Source of the DNA: Endozoicomonas atrinae
GTDB lineage: Bacteria; Pseudomonadota; Gammaproteobacteria; Pseudomonadales; Endozoicomonadaceae
NCBI RefSeq assembly: GCF_001647025.1
Contig: NZ_LUKQ02000003.1
Coordinates: forward strand, 1 to 64,000
Reading direction: 5' to 3'
DNA length: 64,000 nt
In this document: positions 8,824 to 18,370 of the stretch, piece by piece
How the letters are laid out: every line of letters starts with the position of its first letter
Position numbering within the stretch: the first letter of the stretch is position 1
Position numbers and translations under genes: made by a program
Notes under the pieces: generated by a model
Database searches by the model: none
What the model was told of the DNA's origin: nothing
The model's input: only the letters and a program-made list of their open reading frames with translations

Positions 8824-10341
8824 TTAGTCCCCCAGAAACGCTTTATAGGCTTCATTGTCATTTTCAGACCAGTAGCGATAGCCAATGGCGTCAAGGTATT
8901 CCGGAATATGCTGATGTTCCTCTTCAGGAACATCCAGGCCTACGGCAACCCGTCCATAGGCAGCGCCGTGATTTCGATAGTGGAACATCGTGATATTCCA
9001 GCGCTGGCCCAGTTTGCTCAGGAAGTTTAATAAGGCTCCCGGGCGCTCCGGAAACTCAAAACGGTAAACCTGCTCATTTCTAACCGCTTCACTGTGCCCG
9101 CCCACCATATGTCGAACGTGGAGTTTGGCCATTTCATTATCGGTCAGGTCAACTACGGGGTAACCATGCTGCTGGAGTTCATTAATCAGCCGGTCGATGG
9201 GCATCTGATCTGGATGAACCTGAACACCGACAAAAATTCTGGCTTTGTCCGGGTTGTGGTAGCGGTAGTTAAACTCAGTAATGCTTCTTCGGCCCAGCAG
9301 TTCGCAGAACTGTTTAAAGCTTCCCGGCTTTTCCGGAATCGTAACGGCTATAATCGCTTCACGCTTTTCGCCCAGTTCAGTTCGTTCTGAGACGTAGCGC
9401 AAACGGTCAAAGTTGATGTTGGCACCGCTGTCTACTGCCAGCAGGGTTTGGCCCTGAATCTTTTCCCGGCTCACGTACTTTTTCATACCTGCAATACCGA
9501 GGGCACCAGCAGGCTCACAGACGGAGCGGGTATCATCAAAGATGTCCTTGATCGCGGCACAGATTTCGTCAGCGTTGACGGTGATGACCTCGTCAATGCA
9601 CTCCTGGCAGATCCTGAATGTCTCTTCACCAATCTGTGCTACAGCTACACCATCGGCAAAAATACCAACATGAGGCAGGATAACCCGCTCACCCGCTTCA
9701 AGAGCCGCCTTAAGACAGGCAGACTCTTCAAACTCAACGCCGATGACTTTGACGTCGGGTCGCAGGTACTTGATATAGGCGCTGATACCTGCTGCCAGGC
9801 CACCACCGCCGACAGGGATGAATACTGCATCCAGGGCACCGGTATGTTGACGCAGGATCTCCATACCAATAGTGCCCTGACCTGCGATCGTATCAATATC
9901 ATCATAAGGGTGAATAAAGGTATAGCCATGCTCTTGAACCAGCTCAAAAGAGTGAGCCAGTGCCTGATCAAAAGCATCACCATGCAGTACGACCTCGGCT
10001 CCGTAGGCTCGTACAGACTTCACTTTGATCTCGGGAGTAGTGACCGGCATGACGATGGTAGCCTTGATACCCATCTCCCGGGAGGCCAGGGCAACTCCCT
10101 GGGCATGATTTCCTGCAGACGCAGCAATGACGCCGCATTCTTTCTCTTCAGTCGTGAGCTGGGCCAGCTTGTTATAAGCCCCCCGAATTTTGAAGGAGAA
10201 TACCGGTTGTAAGTCTTCCCGCTTCAGGAGAACCTGGTTATCCAGGCGCTGGCTAAGGAAGCGAGCCTCATCAATCGGGGTTTCTATGGCGACATCATAG
10301 ACCCTGGCTTCCAGTATTTTTCGTATATAACGGTGTGGCAT
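8824..10341 (-). CDS. ilvA: Threonine ammonia-lyase, biosynthetic
   Basis: Converts threonine to 2-oxobutanoate, the first step of isoleucine synthesis. The N-terminal PLP domain has the cofactor lysine in FSFKIRGAYNKL (about residue 50), SAGNHAQGVA and the glycine-rich phosphate loop PVGGGGLAAG. The C-terminal third has two ACT-like regulatory repeats (EKPGSFKQFCELLGRRSITE and ERPGALLNFLSKLGQRWNIT), as in feedback-inhibited biosynthetic enzymes rather than the short catabolic TdcB. At 505 residues it is close to the E. coli length of 514. AGGA precedes ATG 10341. It is divergent from rpiA, the arrangement also found in Pseudomonas. Confidence 0.95.
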   Translation of the reverse strand: MPHRYIRKILEARVYDVAIETPIDEARFLSQRLDNQVLLKREDLQPVFSFKIRGAYNKLAQLTTEEKECGVIAASAGNHAQGVALASREMGIKATIVMPVTTPEIKVKSVRAYGAEVVLHGDAFDQALAHSFELVQEHGYTFIHPYDDIDTIAGQGTIGMEILRQHTGALDAVFIPVGGGGLAAGISAYIKYLRPDVKVIGVEFEESACLKAALEAGERVILPHVGIFADGVAVAQIGEETFRICQECIDEVITVNADEICAAIKDIFDDTRSVCEPAGALGIAGMKKYVSREKIQGQTLLAVDSGANINFDRLRYVSERTELGEKREAIIAVTIPEKPGSFKQFCELLGRRSITEFNYRYHNPDKARIFVGVQVHPDQMPIDRLINELQQHGYPVVDLTDNEMAKLHVRHMVGGHSEAVRNEQVYRFEFPERPGALLNFLSKLGQRWNITMFHYRNHGAAYGRVAVGLDVPEEEHQHIPEYLDAIGYRYWSENDNEAYKAFLGD

Positions 10342-10555
10342 GCTGTCCTGCTGGTACGTACGGTTAGCTTTATTGAGTTCAGGCAGTGCTGCGAAGCACC
10401 CATTCTATAGGAATACGCTTCAGGATGGCACTCATCCAATTTGGATGAAAATGGTGTAATATACTGCGCGTTTTCAGGCCAATGGCTCATCATGAATTAA
10501 GTGGCTTTGAAATATCCAGCCCTAATTAAATACACAGTATTCACAGGTAAACCCC

Positions 10556-11230
10556 ATGAATCAGGATCAGCTCAAGAAGGCCACTGCTGAAGCCGCACTG
10601 CAATACATCCTGCCCCATCTTGAAAAAGATATGGTGATTGGCATTGGCACTGGCTCAACTGCGCGCTTTTTTATTGATGCGTTGGCTGAGTATAAGGATG
10701 ATTTTGATGGCTGTGTATCCAGCTCTGAGGCATCTACCGAACAGCTGAAGGCCCATGGTATTCCTGTGTATGATCTGAATACGGTGTCTGACCTGCGCTT
10801 TTACATTGATGGGGCTGATGAAACCAATGAACATCTTCACCTGATTAAAGGTGGTGGTGCAGCACTGACCCGGGAAAAGATCATTGCGGCGGTAGCCAGA
10901 GAGTTCATCTGCATCGCTGATGAAAGCAAGGCGGTTGGTGTGCTGGGTGAATTTCCATTGCCAGTGGAAGTCATTCCCATGGCCCGTAGTCATGTTGGCC
11001 GAGAGCTTGTGAAGCTCGGAGGAGATCCGGCCTACCGCGAAGGTGTTGTGACCGATAATGGTAACGTGATTCTTGATGTCTGGAATATGAAGATTCTTGA
11101 CCCGGTTGAACTGGAACAAAAGATAAACGGGATTGTCGGTGTTGTGACCAATGGTCTTTTTGCCTGTCGCCCAGCAGATGTTTTGTTGTTGGGTACAAGC
11201 GATGGTGTTAAAACAATTACAGCCAAGTGA
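10556..11230 (+). CDS. rpiA: Ribose-5-phosphate isomerase A
   Basis: Interconverts ribose 5-phosphate and ribulose 5-phosphate in the pentose phosphate pathway. 224 residues, against 219 in E. coli. Motifs: [15 protein letters not shown] near the N-terminus, the catalytic region [20 protein letters not shown] and REKIIAAVA, then the C-terminal [17 protein letters not shown]. Divergently transcribed from ilvA, with a strong terminator just after the stop. Confidence 0.96.
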   Translation: MNQDQLKKATAEAALQYILPHLEKDMVIGIGTGSTARFFIDALAEYKDDFDGCVSSSEASTEQLKAHGIPVYDLNTVSDLRFYIDGADETNEHLHLIKGGGAALTREKIIAAVAREFICIADESKAVGVLGEFPLPVEVIPMARSHVGRELVKLGGDPAYREGVVTDNGNVILDVWNMKILDPVELEQKINGIVGVVTNGLFACRPADVLLLGTSDGVKTITAK

Positions 11231-11245
11231 TTAAGATAAATGCAA

Positions 11246-11272
11246 AAAAAGCCGGGCTATTCCGGCTTTTTT
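11246..11272. terminator. Terminator between rpiA and a small membrane-protein ORF
   Basis: AAAAAGCCGG (11246-11255), loop, then CCGGCTTTTTT (11262-11272), 16 bases after the rpiA stop. The A tract and T tract on either side make it usable in both directions, so it could also end the small minus-strand gene at 11283-11402. Confidence 0.85.
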
Positions 11273-11282
11273 GTTTGTACTG

Positions 11283-11402
11283 CTATAGAGCTCGTCCCAG
11301 CAGAAAATGCAGAGCTACCAGAACCAGACCCAAAGGGGCAATTAGAAAGACAAGTTCTGATAGTGTAAGTGGGGTTTCCTTATCATCCTTTTCCATTTTC
11401 AT
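11283..11402 (-). CDS. Small single-span membrane protein, 39 aa
   Basis: ATG at 11402 opens a 39-codon frame: a charged N-terminus (MKMEKDDKETPLTLSE) followed by one hydrophobic helix (LVFLIAPLGLVLVALHFLLG) ending in RAL. GTGAGG lies 5 bases upstream of the ATG, a strong ribosome-binding site, and the rpiA bidirectional terminator lies just beyond its stop. No family is recognised. A good start site, a membrane helix and a terminator together make it more likely real than chance. A regulatory small membrane protein is one possibility. Confidence 0.6.
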   Translation of the reverse strand: MKMEKDDKETPLTLSELVFLIAPLGLVLVALHFLLGRAL

Positions 11403-11706
11403 AGTAGCCTCACACCCGTTCTGGCCTGATTTTTTTCCTTTAACAAACTAAAACTAGTTCTCCAAGACGGATGCAACCTTTAGACATTGGTAGGTGGATT
11501 CCGGTGTTTTCATGAAAAAACCGCAATATTGGGCTGGATTGAATAGAAAAAATCCTTAATATAGCCATTGCTAATAATAAAAATGCTTGGCGACCTGTGC
11601 TGAGCTAAATCTGTCGTTCATGCTTGAGTTTCGGGGGAGGGCAGCCAGTGCCAGGCGAATGCTCTGTAAACTCAGGAATGAAAAACAACAATAAAGAGTG
11701 ACTGAC
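11403..11706. other. Leader region upstream of livK
   Basis: About 300 bp with no convincing ORF. It must contain the livK promoter and that of the small minus-strand gene. A frame of 113 codons on the minus strand (11571-11912) overlaps livK and is discounted. No riboswitch or named operator was recognised. Confidence 0.4.
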
Positions 11707-12831
11707 ATGCTGAAATCATTTAATAAAAAAATGGCTGTCTTAACTGCCGCAGTGGCTCTGGGCAGTGCATCGATCGCATCCGCAGCAGATACCATCAAAA
11801 TTGCGCTGGCAGGCCCGGTTACCGGACCGGTTGCCCAGTACGGTGATATGCAGTTTATTGGTGCCAAAATGGCCATTGAGCAGATCAACAAATCTGGTGG
11901 CGTTAATGGCAAGGATCTGGAAGCGGTTGTCTATGACGACGCCTGTGACCCCAAGCAAGCCGTAGCCGTTGCTAACAAGATTGTAAACGATGATATTCGA
12001 TTTGTTGTCGGTCATCTCTGTTCCTCTTCAACTCAGCCTGCATCAGATATTTATGAAGATGAAGGGATTTTGATGATCACTGCAGCCTCAACCAGCCCGG
12101 ATATCACGACCCGTGGCTATGAGCTGATTTTCAGAACTATTGGTCTGGACAGCATGCAGGGGCCTACTGCTGCGAGATACATCATTAACTCTGTAAAGCC
12201 ACAGAACATGGCAGTGATTCACGACAAGCAGCAGTACGGTGAAGGCTTGGCCTCCAGTGTTCGTGACGAAGTTCAGAAGGCTGGAATTAAAGTAGCTCTG
12301 TATGAAGGTGTAACGGCCGGAGACAAAGACTTCTCTGCCCTGATTGCCAAGCTCAAGAAAGAAGATGTTGATTTCGTCTATTACGGTGGTTACCACCCTG
12401 AGTTGGGCCTGATTTTGCGTCAGAGTGCAGAAAAGGGGCTGGATGTTAAGTTCATGGGACCTGAAGGTGTCGGTAACAAGGATATTTCTGCCATTGCCGG
12501 TGCTGCTTCAGAAGGCCTGCTGGTTACTCTACCTAAAAGTTTTGATCAGGATCCAGCCAATGCCAGACTGGTTGAGGCATTCAAGGCCAAGAGTGAAGAC
12601 CCTTCAGGCCCATTTGTCTTCCCAGCCTACTCTGCCGTAAAAGTCATGGCGGATGGCATGAAGCTGACCTCCAGTGAAGATCCTGAGAAGGTTGCCAGCA
12701 GCCTGCGCGCCAATAGCTTCAAAACTCCAACAGGTAATCTTGGCTTTGATGGCAAGGGCGACCTGAAAGACTTCAGCTTTGTTGTTTATCAATGGCATGC
12801 GGATGGCAGCAAAACTGCTCTGACCAAGTGA
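11707..12831 (+). CDS. livK: Branched-chain amino acid ABC transporter, substrate-binding protein
   Basis: The periplasmic receptor that captures leucine, isoleucine or valine and delivers it to LivHM. 374 residues with a signal peptide at 1-26 (ending ASIASA), then the mature start [15 protein letters not shown]. LivJ/K features include the conserved disulfide cysteines in DDACDP and GHLCSSST and the ligand segment [20 protein letters not shown]. An upstream in-frame GTG (11698) exists, but ATG 11707 gives a normal signal peptide and has AAAGAG about 8 bases before it. It could equally be called livJ. A strong stem-loop separates it from livH, consistent with the receptor being made in excess over the membrane genes. 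Confidence 0.95.
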   Translation: MLKSFNKKMAVLTAAVALGSASIASAADTIKIALAGPVTGPVAQYGDMQFIGAKMAIEQINKSGGVNGKDLEAVVYDDACDPKQAVAVANKIVNDDIRFVVGHLCSSSTQPASDIYEDEGILMITAASTSPDITTRGYELIFRTIGLDSMQGPTAARYIINSVKPQNMAVIHDKQQYGEGLASSVRDEVQKAGIKVALYEGVTAGDKDFSALIAKLKKEDVDFVYYGGYHPELGLILRQSAEKGLDVKFMGPEGVGNKDISAIAGAASEGLLVTLPKSFDQDPANARLVEAFKAKSEDPSGPFVFPAYSAVKVMADGMKLTSSEDPEKVASSLRANSFKTPTGNLGFDGKGDLKDFSFVVYQWHADGSKTALTK

Positions 12832-12930
12832 TCAAACTAGTGCCCAGCCTGAACGAACAGGGCATTTATGAAGGAAATACTGTGCAGTCGAATAACCAGA
12901 CGGCATCAGTCTAACAATAATAAAGTAGTA

Positions 12931-12989
12931 AAAGGCCTGCAGGGAGTGCAGAACGCCAGAAGCGTTATTGCAACATGCAGGCCTTTTTT
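12931..12989 (+). terminator. Stem-loop terminator/attenuator between livK and livH
   Basis: AAAGGCCTGCA (12931-12941) pairs with TGCAGGCCTTT (12976-12986), followed by T residues. It lies about 100 bases after livK and only 12 bases before the preferred livH start. It probably lets part of the transcription continue, lowering livHMGF expression relative to livK. Confidence 0.85.
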
Positions 12990-13001
12990 ATGGATTCGAT
13001 C

Positions 13002-13928
13002 ATGCCTGAGTCAGCCTATTATTTTATCCAGCAATTGCTGAACGGCCTTACTGTTGGGAGTACCTATGCCCTCATAGCCATCGGTTATACGATGGTGTAT
13101 GGCATCATTGGAATGATCAATTTTGCCCACGGCGAGATATATATGATTGGCAGCTACGTTGCCTTTGCCGTGTTGGCCGGTCTTGCCTTGATGGGGGTTG
13201 ACAGTGTAGCCCTGATGCTGGCCGCCGCTTTTATCATCAGCATTATTATTACCAGTACATACGGCTTTGCCGTTGAGCGGGTAGCCTATCGACCGTTAAG
13301 AAACAGTAATCGACTGATTGCGTTGATCTCTGCGATCGGTATGTCGATTTTTCTTCAGAATTATGTACGCATCGCCCAGGGCTCAAGAGATATTGCAATG
13401 CCCAGCTTGATTACTGGTGGTTGGACATTTGGGCCCGTAGATGAATTTAATGTAACTCTGTCGTATATGCAGGTGGTAATTTTCATCATTACATTCATCA
13501 CCATGACGCTCCTGACGCTCTTTATTTCCAAATCCAGAATGGGGCGTGCTTGCCGGGCATGCGCAGAAGATCTGGGCATGACCAGGCTTCTTGGTATCAA
13601 TACCAACCAGGTTATCTCTCTGACCTTTGTTATCGGTGCAGCACTGGCTGCAGTGGCAGGCGTTTTGCTAGGGCTCTATTACGGAGTTATCAACCCCTAT
13701 ATTGGTTTTCTGGCTGGTTTGAAAGCGTTTACTGCTGCGGTTCTTGGTGGAATTGGTAGTATTCCGGGAGCAGTGCTTGGCGGCTTGATTCTTGGGGTTA
13801 CCGAAGCATTCACAGCAGGATATTTCAGTACCGAATATAAAGATGTTGTCGCCTTTAGTCTGCTGGTATTGATTCTGTTATTCCGACCTTCAGGTATTCT
13901 TGGCAAGCCGGAGGTAGAAAAGGTATGA
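13002..13928 (+). CDS. livH: Branched-chain amino acid ABC transporter permease LivH
   Basis: One of the two inner-membrane permeases. 308 residues, the same length as E. coli LivH. The start ATG 13002 gives [20 protein letters not shown], which aligns with the E. coli N-terminus; upstream in-frame ATGs at 12975 and 12990 fall in or at the edge of the terminator stem. The segment [20 protein letters not shown] is the family hallmark. No good Shine-Dalgarno sequence precedes any candidate start. It overlaps livM by 4 bases (ATGA). Confidence 0.95.
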   Translation: MPESAYYFIQQLLNGLTVGSTYALIAIGYTMVYGIIGMINFAHGEIYMIGSYVAFAVLAGLALMGVDSVALMLAAAFIISIIITSTYGFAVERVAYRPLRNSNRLIALISAIGMSIFLQNYVRIAQGSRDIAMPSLITGGWTFGPVDEFNVTLSYMQVVIFIITFITMTLLTLFISKSRMGRACRACAEDLGMTRLLGINTNQVISLTFVIGAALAAVAGVLLGLYYGVINPYIGFLAGLKAFTAAVLGGIGSIPGAVLGGLILGVTEAFTAGYFSTEYKDVVAFSLLVLILLFRPSGILGKPEVEKV

Positions 13929-15265
13929 ATAATCATCAATCATCTACCAGTTTGCGCTGGTTTCCTGCGGTTATGGCAACTGGAGCGCTGCTATTACTGG
14001 CGGTGTTAATGCTGGGGGTTCAATTATCCACAGAGAATACGGAGTTGGTGGTTCACTTTGCCGCCAGCGAACGCTGGAACCTGATCTTATCTGGGGCTGT
14101 TCTGGTTTTTCTGGTTCAGTTATTTCGAAACTCGATTTCTGCTTTCTGGCAGGGTGCAAAAAAACACAACCCACTACCTCAGGTTCAGCTCCCAACATTG
14201 AATGAGAATAAGCCTCTGAAGCGGCTGCTGATCTGCTTTGCAGTAGCAGGCCTGATGATCTGGCCTTTCTTTGTCTCCCGTGGCGCTGTGGATCTGGCAA
14301 CACTGGCTCTGATTTATGTGATGCTTGGTTTGGGCCTTAACGTGGTTGTTGGTCTGGCAGGTCTTCTGGATCTTGGTTATGTGGGCTTCTATGCCGTTGG
14401 AGCATACAGCTATGCATTGCTAAACCAGTATTTTGGTCTCGATTTCTGGAGCTGCCTGTTGATCGGCGGTCTTATGGCCGCGTTCTTTGGTTTTATCCTG
14501 GGGTTTCCAGTGCTAAGGCTGCGTGGAGACTATCTGGCAATTGTTACCCTGGGATTTGGTGAAATTATTCGTATTCTGTTGAATAACTGGACCTCAATAA
14601 CTGGTGGGCCGAATGGGATCAGTCAGATTCCAAAACCAACGCTGTTTGGTCTGGAGTTTTCCCGGCGAGCGAAAGAAGAAGGGAATGTACCATTTCACGA
14701 GTTCTTCGGGATTGACTACAGCAGCGGCTATAAAGTGATTTTCCTTTATATCCTGGCGCTGCTTTTGGTGTTGTTGACGCTTTATATTATTAACCGCCTG
14801 CTGAGAATGCCTATAGGTCGAGCCTGGGAAGCACTTCGCGAAGATGATATTGCCTGCCGTTCATTAGGACTGAATCCAACAGCCATCAAACTGTCTGCCT
14901 TTACCATCGGTGCTGCATTTGCAGGCTTTGCCGGAACTTTTTTTGCAGCCCGGCAGGGGTTTATAAGTCCAGAGTCTTTTACCTTTATTGAGTCTGCCAT
15001 CATTCTTGCCATAGTTGTTCTGGGGGGAATGGGATCACAGATGGGCGTTATTCTTGCTGCTGTTATTATGACGGTACTTCCCGAGTTTGCCCGGGAGTTC
15101 CAGGAGTATCGGATGCTGATGTTTGGTCTGATGATGGTACTGATGATGATATGGCGCCCCGAAGGATTGATGCCTATGAAGCGTCCGCACTTGAAGTTGA
15201 AAGATCATCAGCCTGATAAGGGTGATGTTTCTGTTAATCGTCAGCCCATTGCTGAAAGCGTGTAA
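13925..15265 (+). CDS. livM: Branched-chain amino acid ABC transporter permease LivM
   Basis: The second permease subunit, 446 residues against about 425 in E. coli. The N-terminal ~120 residues hold extra hydrophobic segments, and the conserved core begins near [20 protein letters not shown]. Hallmarks: [16 protein letters not shown], the coupling-loop region [20 protein letters not shown] and WRPEGLMP at the C-terminus. Translationally coupled to livH by an ATGA overlap, and followed 18 bases later by livG. Confidence 0.95.
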   Translation: MNNHQSSTSLRWFPAVMATGALLLLAVLMLGVQLSTENTELVVHFAASERWNLILSGAVLVFLVQLFRNSISAFWQGAKKHNPLPQVQLPTLNENKPLKRLLICFAVAGLMIWPFFVSRGAVDLATLALIYVMLGLGLNVVVGLAGLLDLGYVGFYAVGAYSYALLNQYFGLDFWSCLLIGGLMAAFFGFILGFPVLRLRGDYLAIVTLGFGEIIRILLNNWTSITGGPNGISQIPKPTLFGLEFSRRAKEEGNVPFHEFFGIDYSSGYKVIFLYILALLLVLLTLYIINRLLRMPIGRAWEALREDDIACRSLGLNPTAIKLSAFTIGAAFAGFAGTFFAARQGFISPESFTFIESAIILAIVVLGGMGSQMGVILAAVIMTVLPEFAREFQEYRMLMFGLMMVLMMIWRPEGLMPMKRPHLKLKDHQPDKGDVSVNRQPIAESV

Positions 15266-15283
15266 TCTGCAGGGAGTTATGAG

Positions 15284-16051
15284 ATGAGTCAGTGTTTGCT
15301 GGAAGCATCAGATCTCAGTATGCGCTTTGGTGGTCTGCTGGCAGTAGATCAGATGGCGCTCAAAGTTCGTAAAGGCGAAATTGTCTCCATGATTGGTCCG
15401 AATGGTGCCGGTAAGACGACAGTATTTAACTGTTTGACTGGATTCTATAAGCCAACCGGAGGGAGGATTCTTTTTAAGGACCAGGCGGTAGAAAAGCTGC
15501 CAGGCTTTAAAATTGCCCGTTTAGGTGTGGTTCGAACCTTTCAGAATGTTCGGCTTTTTAAAGCCATGACGGTTCTGGAAAATCTGCTGGTGGCTCAGCA
15601 CCGACATTTGAATACAGGGTTATTGGCAGGACTCTTTAAAACGCCTTCGTTTCGAAGGAGTGAGGCAGAAGCGATGGATCGGGCTGCTTACTGGCTGAAT
15701 AAAGTTGGCCTGACTGAGTTTGCCAATCGTGAAGCAGGAAACCTGGCCTATGGCCAGCAGCGGCGACTGGAAATTGCCCGCTGTATGGTCACTGATCCTC
15801 AACTGCTGATGCTGGATGAGCCTGCTGCAGGGCTGAACCCCAATGAAACCCGAGAGCTGGATGACTTGATTTCAGACCTCAGAAAAAACCATGGTGTATC
15901 AGTACTGCTCATTGAACATGATATGAAACTGGTAATGGAAATCTCGGATCGGATCTATGTTATTAATCAGGGGAGGCCACTGGCATCCGGAACACCGGAA
16001 GAGGTGCGCAACCATCCTGAAGTGATCAAGGCTTATTTAGGGGAGTCCTGA
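15284..16051 (+). CDS. livG: Branched-chain amino acid ABC transporter ATP-binding protein LivG
   Basis: A 255-residue ABC ATPase. Walker A GPNGAGKTT near residue 39, the Q-loop segment RTFQNVRLF, the signature-like stretch NLAYGQQRRLEIAR, Walker B LLMLDEPAAGLNP and the switch histidine in LLIEHDM are all present. It forms a heterodimer with LivF to drive LivHM. A GNAT acetyltransferase gene separates it from livF. Confidence 0.95.
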   Translation: MSQCLLEASDLSMRFGGLLAVDQMALKVRKGEIVSMIGPNGAGKTTVFNCLTGFYKPTGGRILFKDQAVEKLPGFKIARLGVVRTFQNVRLFKAMTVLENLLVAQHRHLNTGLLAGLFKTPSFRRSEAEAMDRAAYWLNKVGLTEFANREAGNLAYGQQRRLEIARCMVTDPQLLMLDEPAAGLNPNETRELDDLISDLRKNHGVSVLLIEHDMKLVMEISDRIYVINQGRPLASGTPEEVRNHPEVIKAYLGES

Positions 16052-16077
16052 GTAAGCCAACAATCCGGGGCAGTTTT

Positions 16078-16593
16078 ATGAAGTACAGAGTACCACTGGA
16101 ATTAGAAACCGAAAGGCTGGTTCTCAGGCAGTTTGAGGAAGAAGACTGGAGATGTCTGCATAAGTATTACTCTGATGCAGATGCTACCCGCTATACCGTG
16201 GGAAAGGCTTTCACGGAAGGAGAAACCTGGCGAACGATGTGCAGCATGATTGGGCATTGGCAGGTGCGTGGTTATGGACCGTATGCTCTGATCGAGAAAA
16301 GCTCCTCTTTGCTTCTGGGGACAGTGGGTTTCTGGTATCCAAATGACTGGCCTGAACCGGAAATCAAGTGGGCACTGGCTGCTGACTATTGGGGGAAGGG
16401 ATTTGCTTCTGAAGCGGCCAGAGAAGTTCAGTCGATAGGACGGCAGTATCTGCCAGAGATACCTCTAATCAGTTTTATTCACCCGGATAACCATCCTTCT
16501 ATGAAATTAGCAGAGCGCCTGGGGGCTGTTCTGGAAAACGAGATCCCATTTCGCGGCAATATCTGGAAAGTCTATCGGCACCCAAAAGAATAA
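16078..16593 (+). CDS. GNAT family N-acetyltransferase (RimJ/RimL-like), inside the liv operon
   Basis: 171 residues. The N-terminal ETERLVLRQFEEEDW is the usual RimJ/RimL-type opening, and WGKGFASEAAREV carries the acetyl-CoA-binding Gly-rich motif, followed by ISFIHPDNHPSMKLAERLGA typical of motif B. It sits 26 bases after livG and 16 bases before livF on the same strand, so it is cotranscribed. The target is unknown; RimJ/RimL homologues acetylate protein N-termini, and others act on small amines or antibiotics. Confidence 0.9.
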   Translation: MKYRVPLELETERLVLRQFEEEDWRCLHKYYSDADATRYTVGKAFTEGETWRTMCSMIGHWQVRGYGPYALIEKSSSLLLGTVGFWYPNDWPEPEIKWALAADYWGKGFASEAAREVQSIGRQYLPEIPLISFIHPDNHPSMKLAERLGAVLENEIPFRGNIWKVYRHPKE

Positions 16594-16609
16594 ACAGGAA
16601 TGCAGTCAT

Positions 16610-17329
16610 ATGAATAACGATAAACCACTGCTAAGTCTTGAGCATGTTTCTACCTTTTATGGCCAGATTCAGGCGCTGGATGATGTGAGTGTCGAGATCC
16701 GGACCGGTGAAATTGTGACATTAATTGGCGCCAATGGTGCGGGAAAAACCTCTCTGCTTATGACTCTGTGTGGCGATCCAAGGGCGAGCAGTGGGCAGAT
16801 CTTTTATGATGGTCGAGAAATAACCCGAGCAGATACTGCGGATATTATGCGTTCTGGTATCGCCCTGGTGCCTGAAGGTCGGCGTGTCTTCTCCCGGCTC
16901 ACCGTGGAAGAAAATCTCAGCATGGGCGGTTTTTTCACGGATGAGCAGGATTATCGTCAGCTGTATAGCCATGTTCTTGAACTATTTCCACGTCTTGAGG
17001 AGCGTCTGCACCAACGGGCAGGAACCATGTCTGGTGGTGAACAGCAGATGCTGGCTATAGCGAGGGCGCTGATGAGTAAGCCCAGGTTATTACTTCTGGA
17101 TGAGCCTTCACTGGGGCTTGCTCCTATAGTGATTCAGCAGATTTTTGACATTATTGCCAAACTGAGGGATGAGGGAATGACAATCTTTCTGGTAGAGCAA
17201 AATGCGAACCAGGCCCTGAAACTGGCTGACCGAGGCTATGTGCTTGAAAATGGAAAGATTGTTCTGCATGACTCCGGACAGGCGCTATTAGTGAATGAAT
17301 CTGTCCAGGAGGCCTATCTGGGAGGGTGA
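16610..17329 (+). CDS. livF: Branched-chain amino acid ABC transporter ATP-binding protein LivF
   Basis: A 239-residue ABC ATPase paired with LivG. Walker A GANGAGKTS (about residues 37-45), signature MSGGEQQMLAIARAL, Walker B LLLLDEPSLGLAP and FLVEQNANQALKLADRGYVL at the C-terminal end, typical of LivF. Last gene of the operon. Confidence 0.95.
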   Translation: MNNDKPLLSLEHVSTFYGQIQALDDVSVEIRTGEIVTLIGANGAGKTSLLMTLCGDPRASSGQIFYDGREITRADTADIMRSGIALVPEGRRVFSRLTVEENLSMGGFFTDEQDYRQLYSHVLELFPRLEERLHQRAGTMSGGEQQMLAIARALMSKPRLLLLDEPSLGLAPIVIQQIFDIIAKLRDEGMTIFLVEQNANQALKLADRGYVLENGKIVLHDSGQALLVNESVQEAYLGG

Positions 17330-17377
17330 TCATGTATTTTTTCTGTGATTTCTAATGGGGTAATAAATCATACTTTA

Positions 17378-17413
17378 CGCGGCTTCATCGAACTCTTATG
17401 GGCCGCGCTTTTA
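17378..17413 (+). terminator. Possible terminator after livF
   Basis: GCGGC (17379-17383) pairs with GCCGC (17402-17406) and is followed by CTTTTA, about 50 bases after the livF stop. Short stem and imperfect T tract, so only moderately convincing. The remaining sequence to 17618 is AT-rich with no ORF seen. Confidence 0.4.
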
Positions 17414-17618
17414 TCTATCGCTTAGGGGGGGCTTTATTATTAGCTGTATTTTTGAATTAAAATTATAGTTTTAATTTTTAATAGTAATTAAAAAATTCGT
17501 TGTTTTTATTTATTCATTTGAAATCAATGAGTAGCTGTCATGGTGGTTCTGATTAGTTGGCAATGCTCTTAGTACTATACTTTTCCTATGGCTGAAGTAG
17601 CAGTACAGGAAATGAAGT

Positions 17619-17726
17619 ATGAAACCTGAATACGATAAGCTGACCACAATGGAAGTATTGATGTTAGCCAGCTCGATGAGTGTTTTAGCGGGTTCCCTGG
17701 TTACCCTTGGAATACTGATTCAATAG
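17619..17726 (+). CDS. Small single-span membrane protein, 35 aa
   Basis: ATG 17619 opens 35 codons: MKPEYDKLTTMEVLMLASSM followed by a hydrophobic stretch SVLAGSLVTLGILIQ, one predicted membrane helix. AGGA lies about 10 bases upstream. Its stop overlaps the 3' end of the convergent DUF2165 gene. No family recognised. The chance of a random ORF this short is appreciable, but the helix and ribosome-binding site are suggestive. Confidence 0.45.
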   Translation: MKPEYDKLTTMEVLMLASSMSVLAGSLVTLGILIQ

Positions 17727-18202
17727 TCATCCGGCAAGTTGATAAATATCAGCGTTACTCCAATGGCTATGAGGATCCGGCTGGCGCTGGATAGTCCTCC
17801 CCAAGGGGTTTGCCATGCAAGAAACCACTCCCCTCCAATAACGAAAAAACCTCCAAACCATATACCAAATGCCAATACCAGCCCCAGACTGGATGTTTGT
17901 CTGGCTGATATAACACTTTCCCTGTTCGTGTGACGAAGAAATTGTAGAAATCCTTTCCAGCAGAGTGCTGATGAAAGGAGTTGGAGAATAATAATAAAAA
18001 GATAAGCCACATGGTGAAGCTGGGGTAATTGGATGGATCGCCAGTGATGGGAGGAGTCCTGAGGTAAAGAGTCCATTGTCATCACATGCTGGATATAACT
18101 CAGGTTTGTTGAGTAATCCGTAACATTATTGAAAAAAACCATGGTGATATAACTGGCTACCAGAGCCACCATGACTGTCTTGCACATATTCAGTGTATCC
18201 AC
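17720..18202 (-). CDS. DUF2165 family membrane protein
   Basis: 160 residues, four predicted hydrophobic segments. The N-terminal half has FFNNVTDYSTNLSYIQHVMT followed by MDS, W-R and the PQLHHVAYLFI pattern that I recognise as DUF2165, small inner-membrane proteins of unknown function. The GTG start is supported by GAGG 6 bases upstream. Divergent from the large hybrid kinase gene. Confidence 0.75.
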   Translation of the reverse strand: MDTLNMCKTVMVALVASYITMVFFNNVTDYSTNLSYIQHVMTMDSLPQDSSHHWRSIQLPQLHHVAYLFIIILQLLSSALCWKGFLQFLRHTNRESVISARQTSSLGLVLAFGIWFGGFFVIGGEWFLAWQTPWGGLSSASRILIAIGVTLIFINLPDDY

Positions 18203-18370
18203 TTATTACCTCATCCTCATTTCATAGGCAGTCGTTGATTACCATCTTTTCATTGGATCTTTCTTTGTCTCTTAACGAATAGAGCCCTAATTTTTTTGTG
18301 CAAATTAACGATTAATAAGAGATGGCAAAGTACCAATTTCCACCTTTTGGTAAAGCACAGAGGTTAGACC

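Noticed and set aside
9448-10212. 254-codon plus-strand ORF opposite ilvA
   Set aside because: Fully antisense to a clear ilvA with all motifs; a shadow frame.
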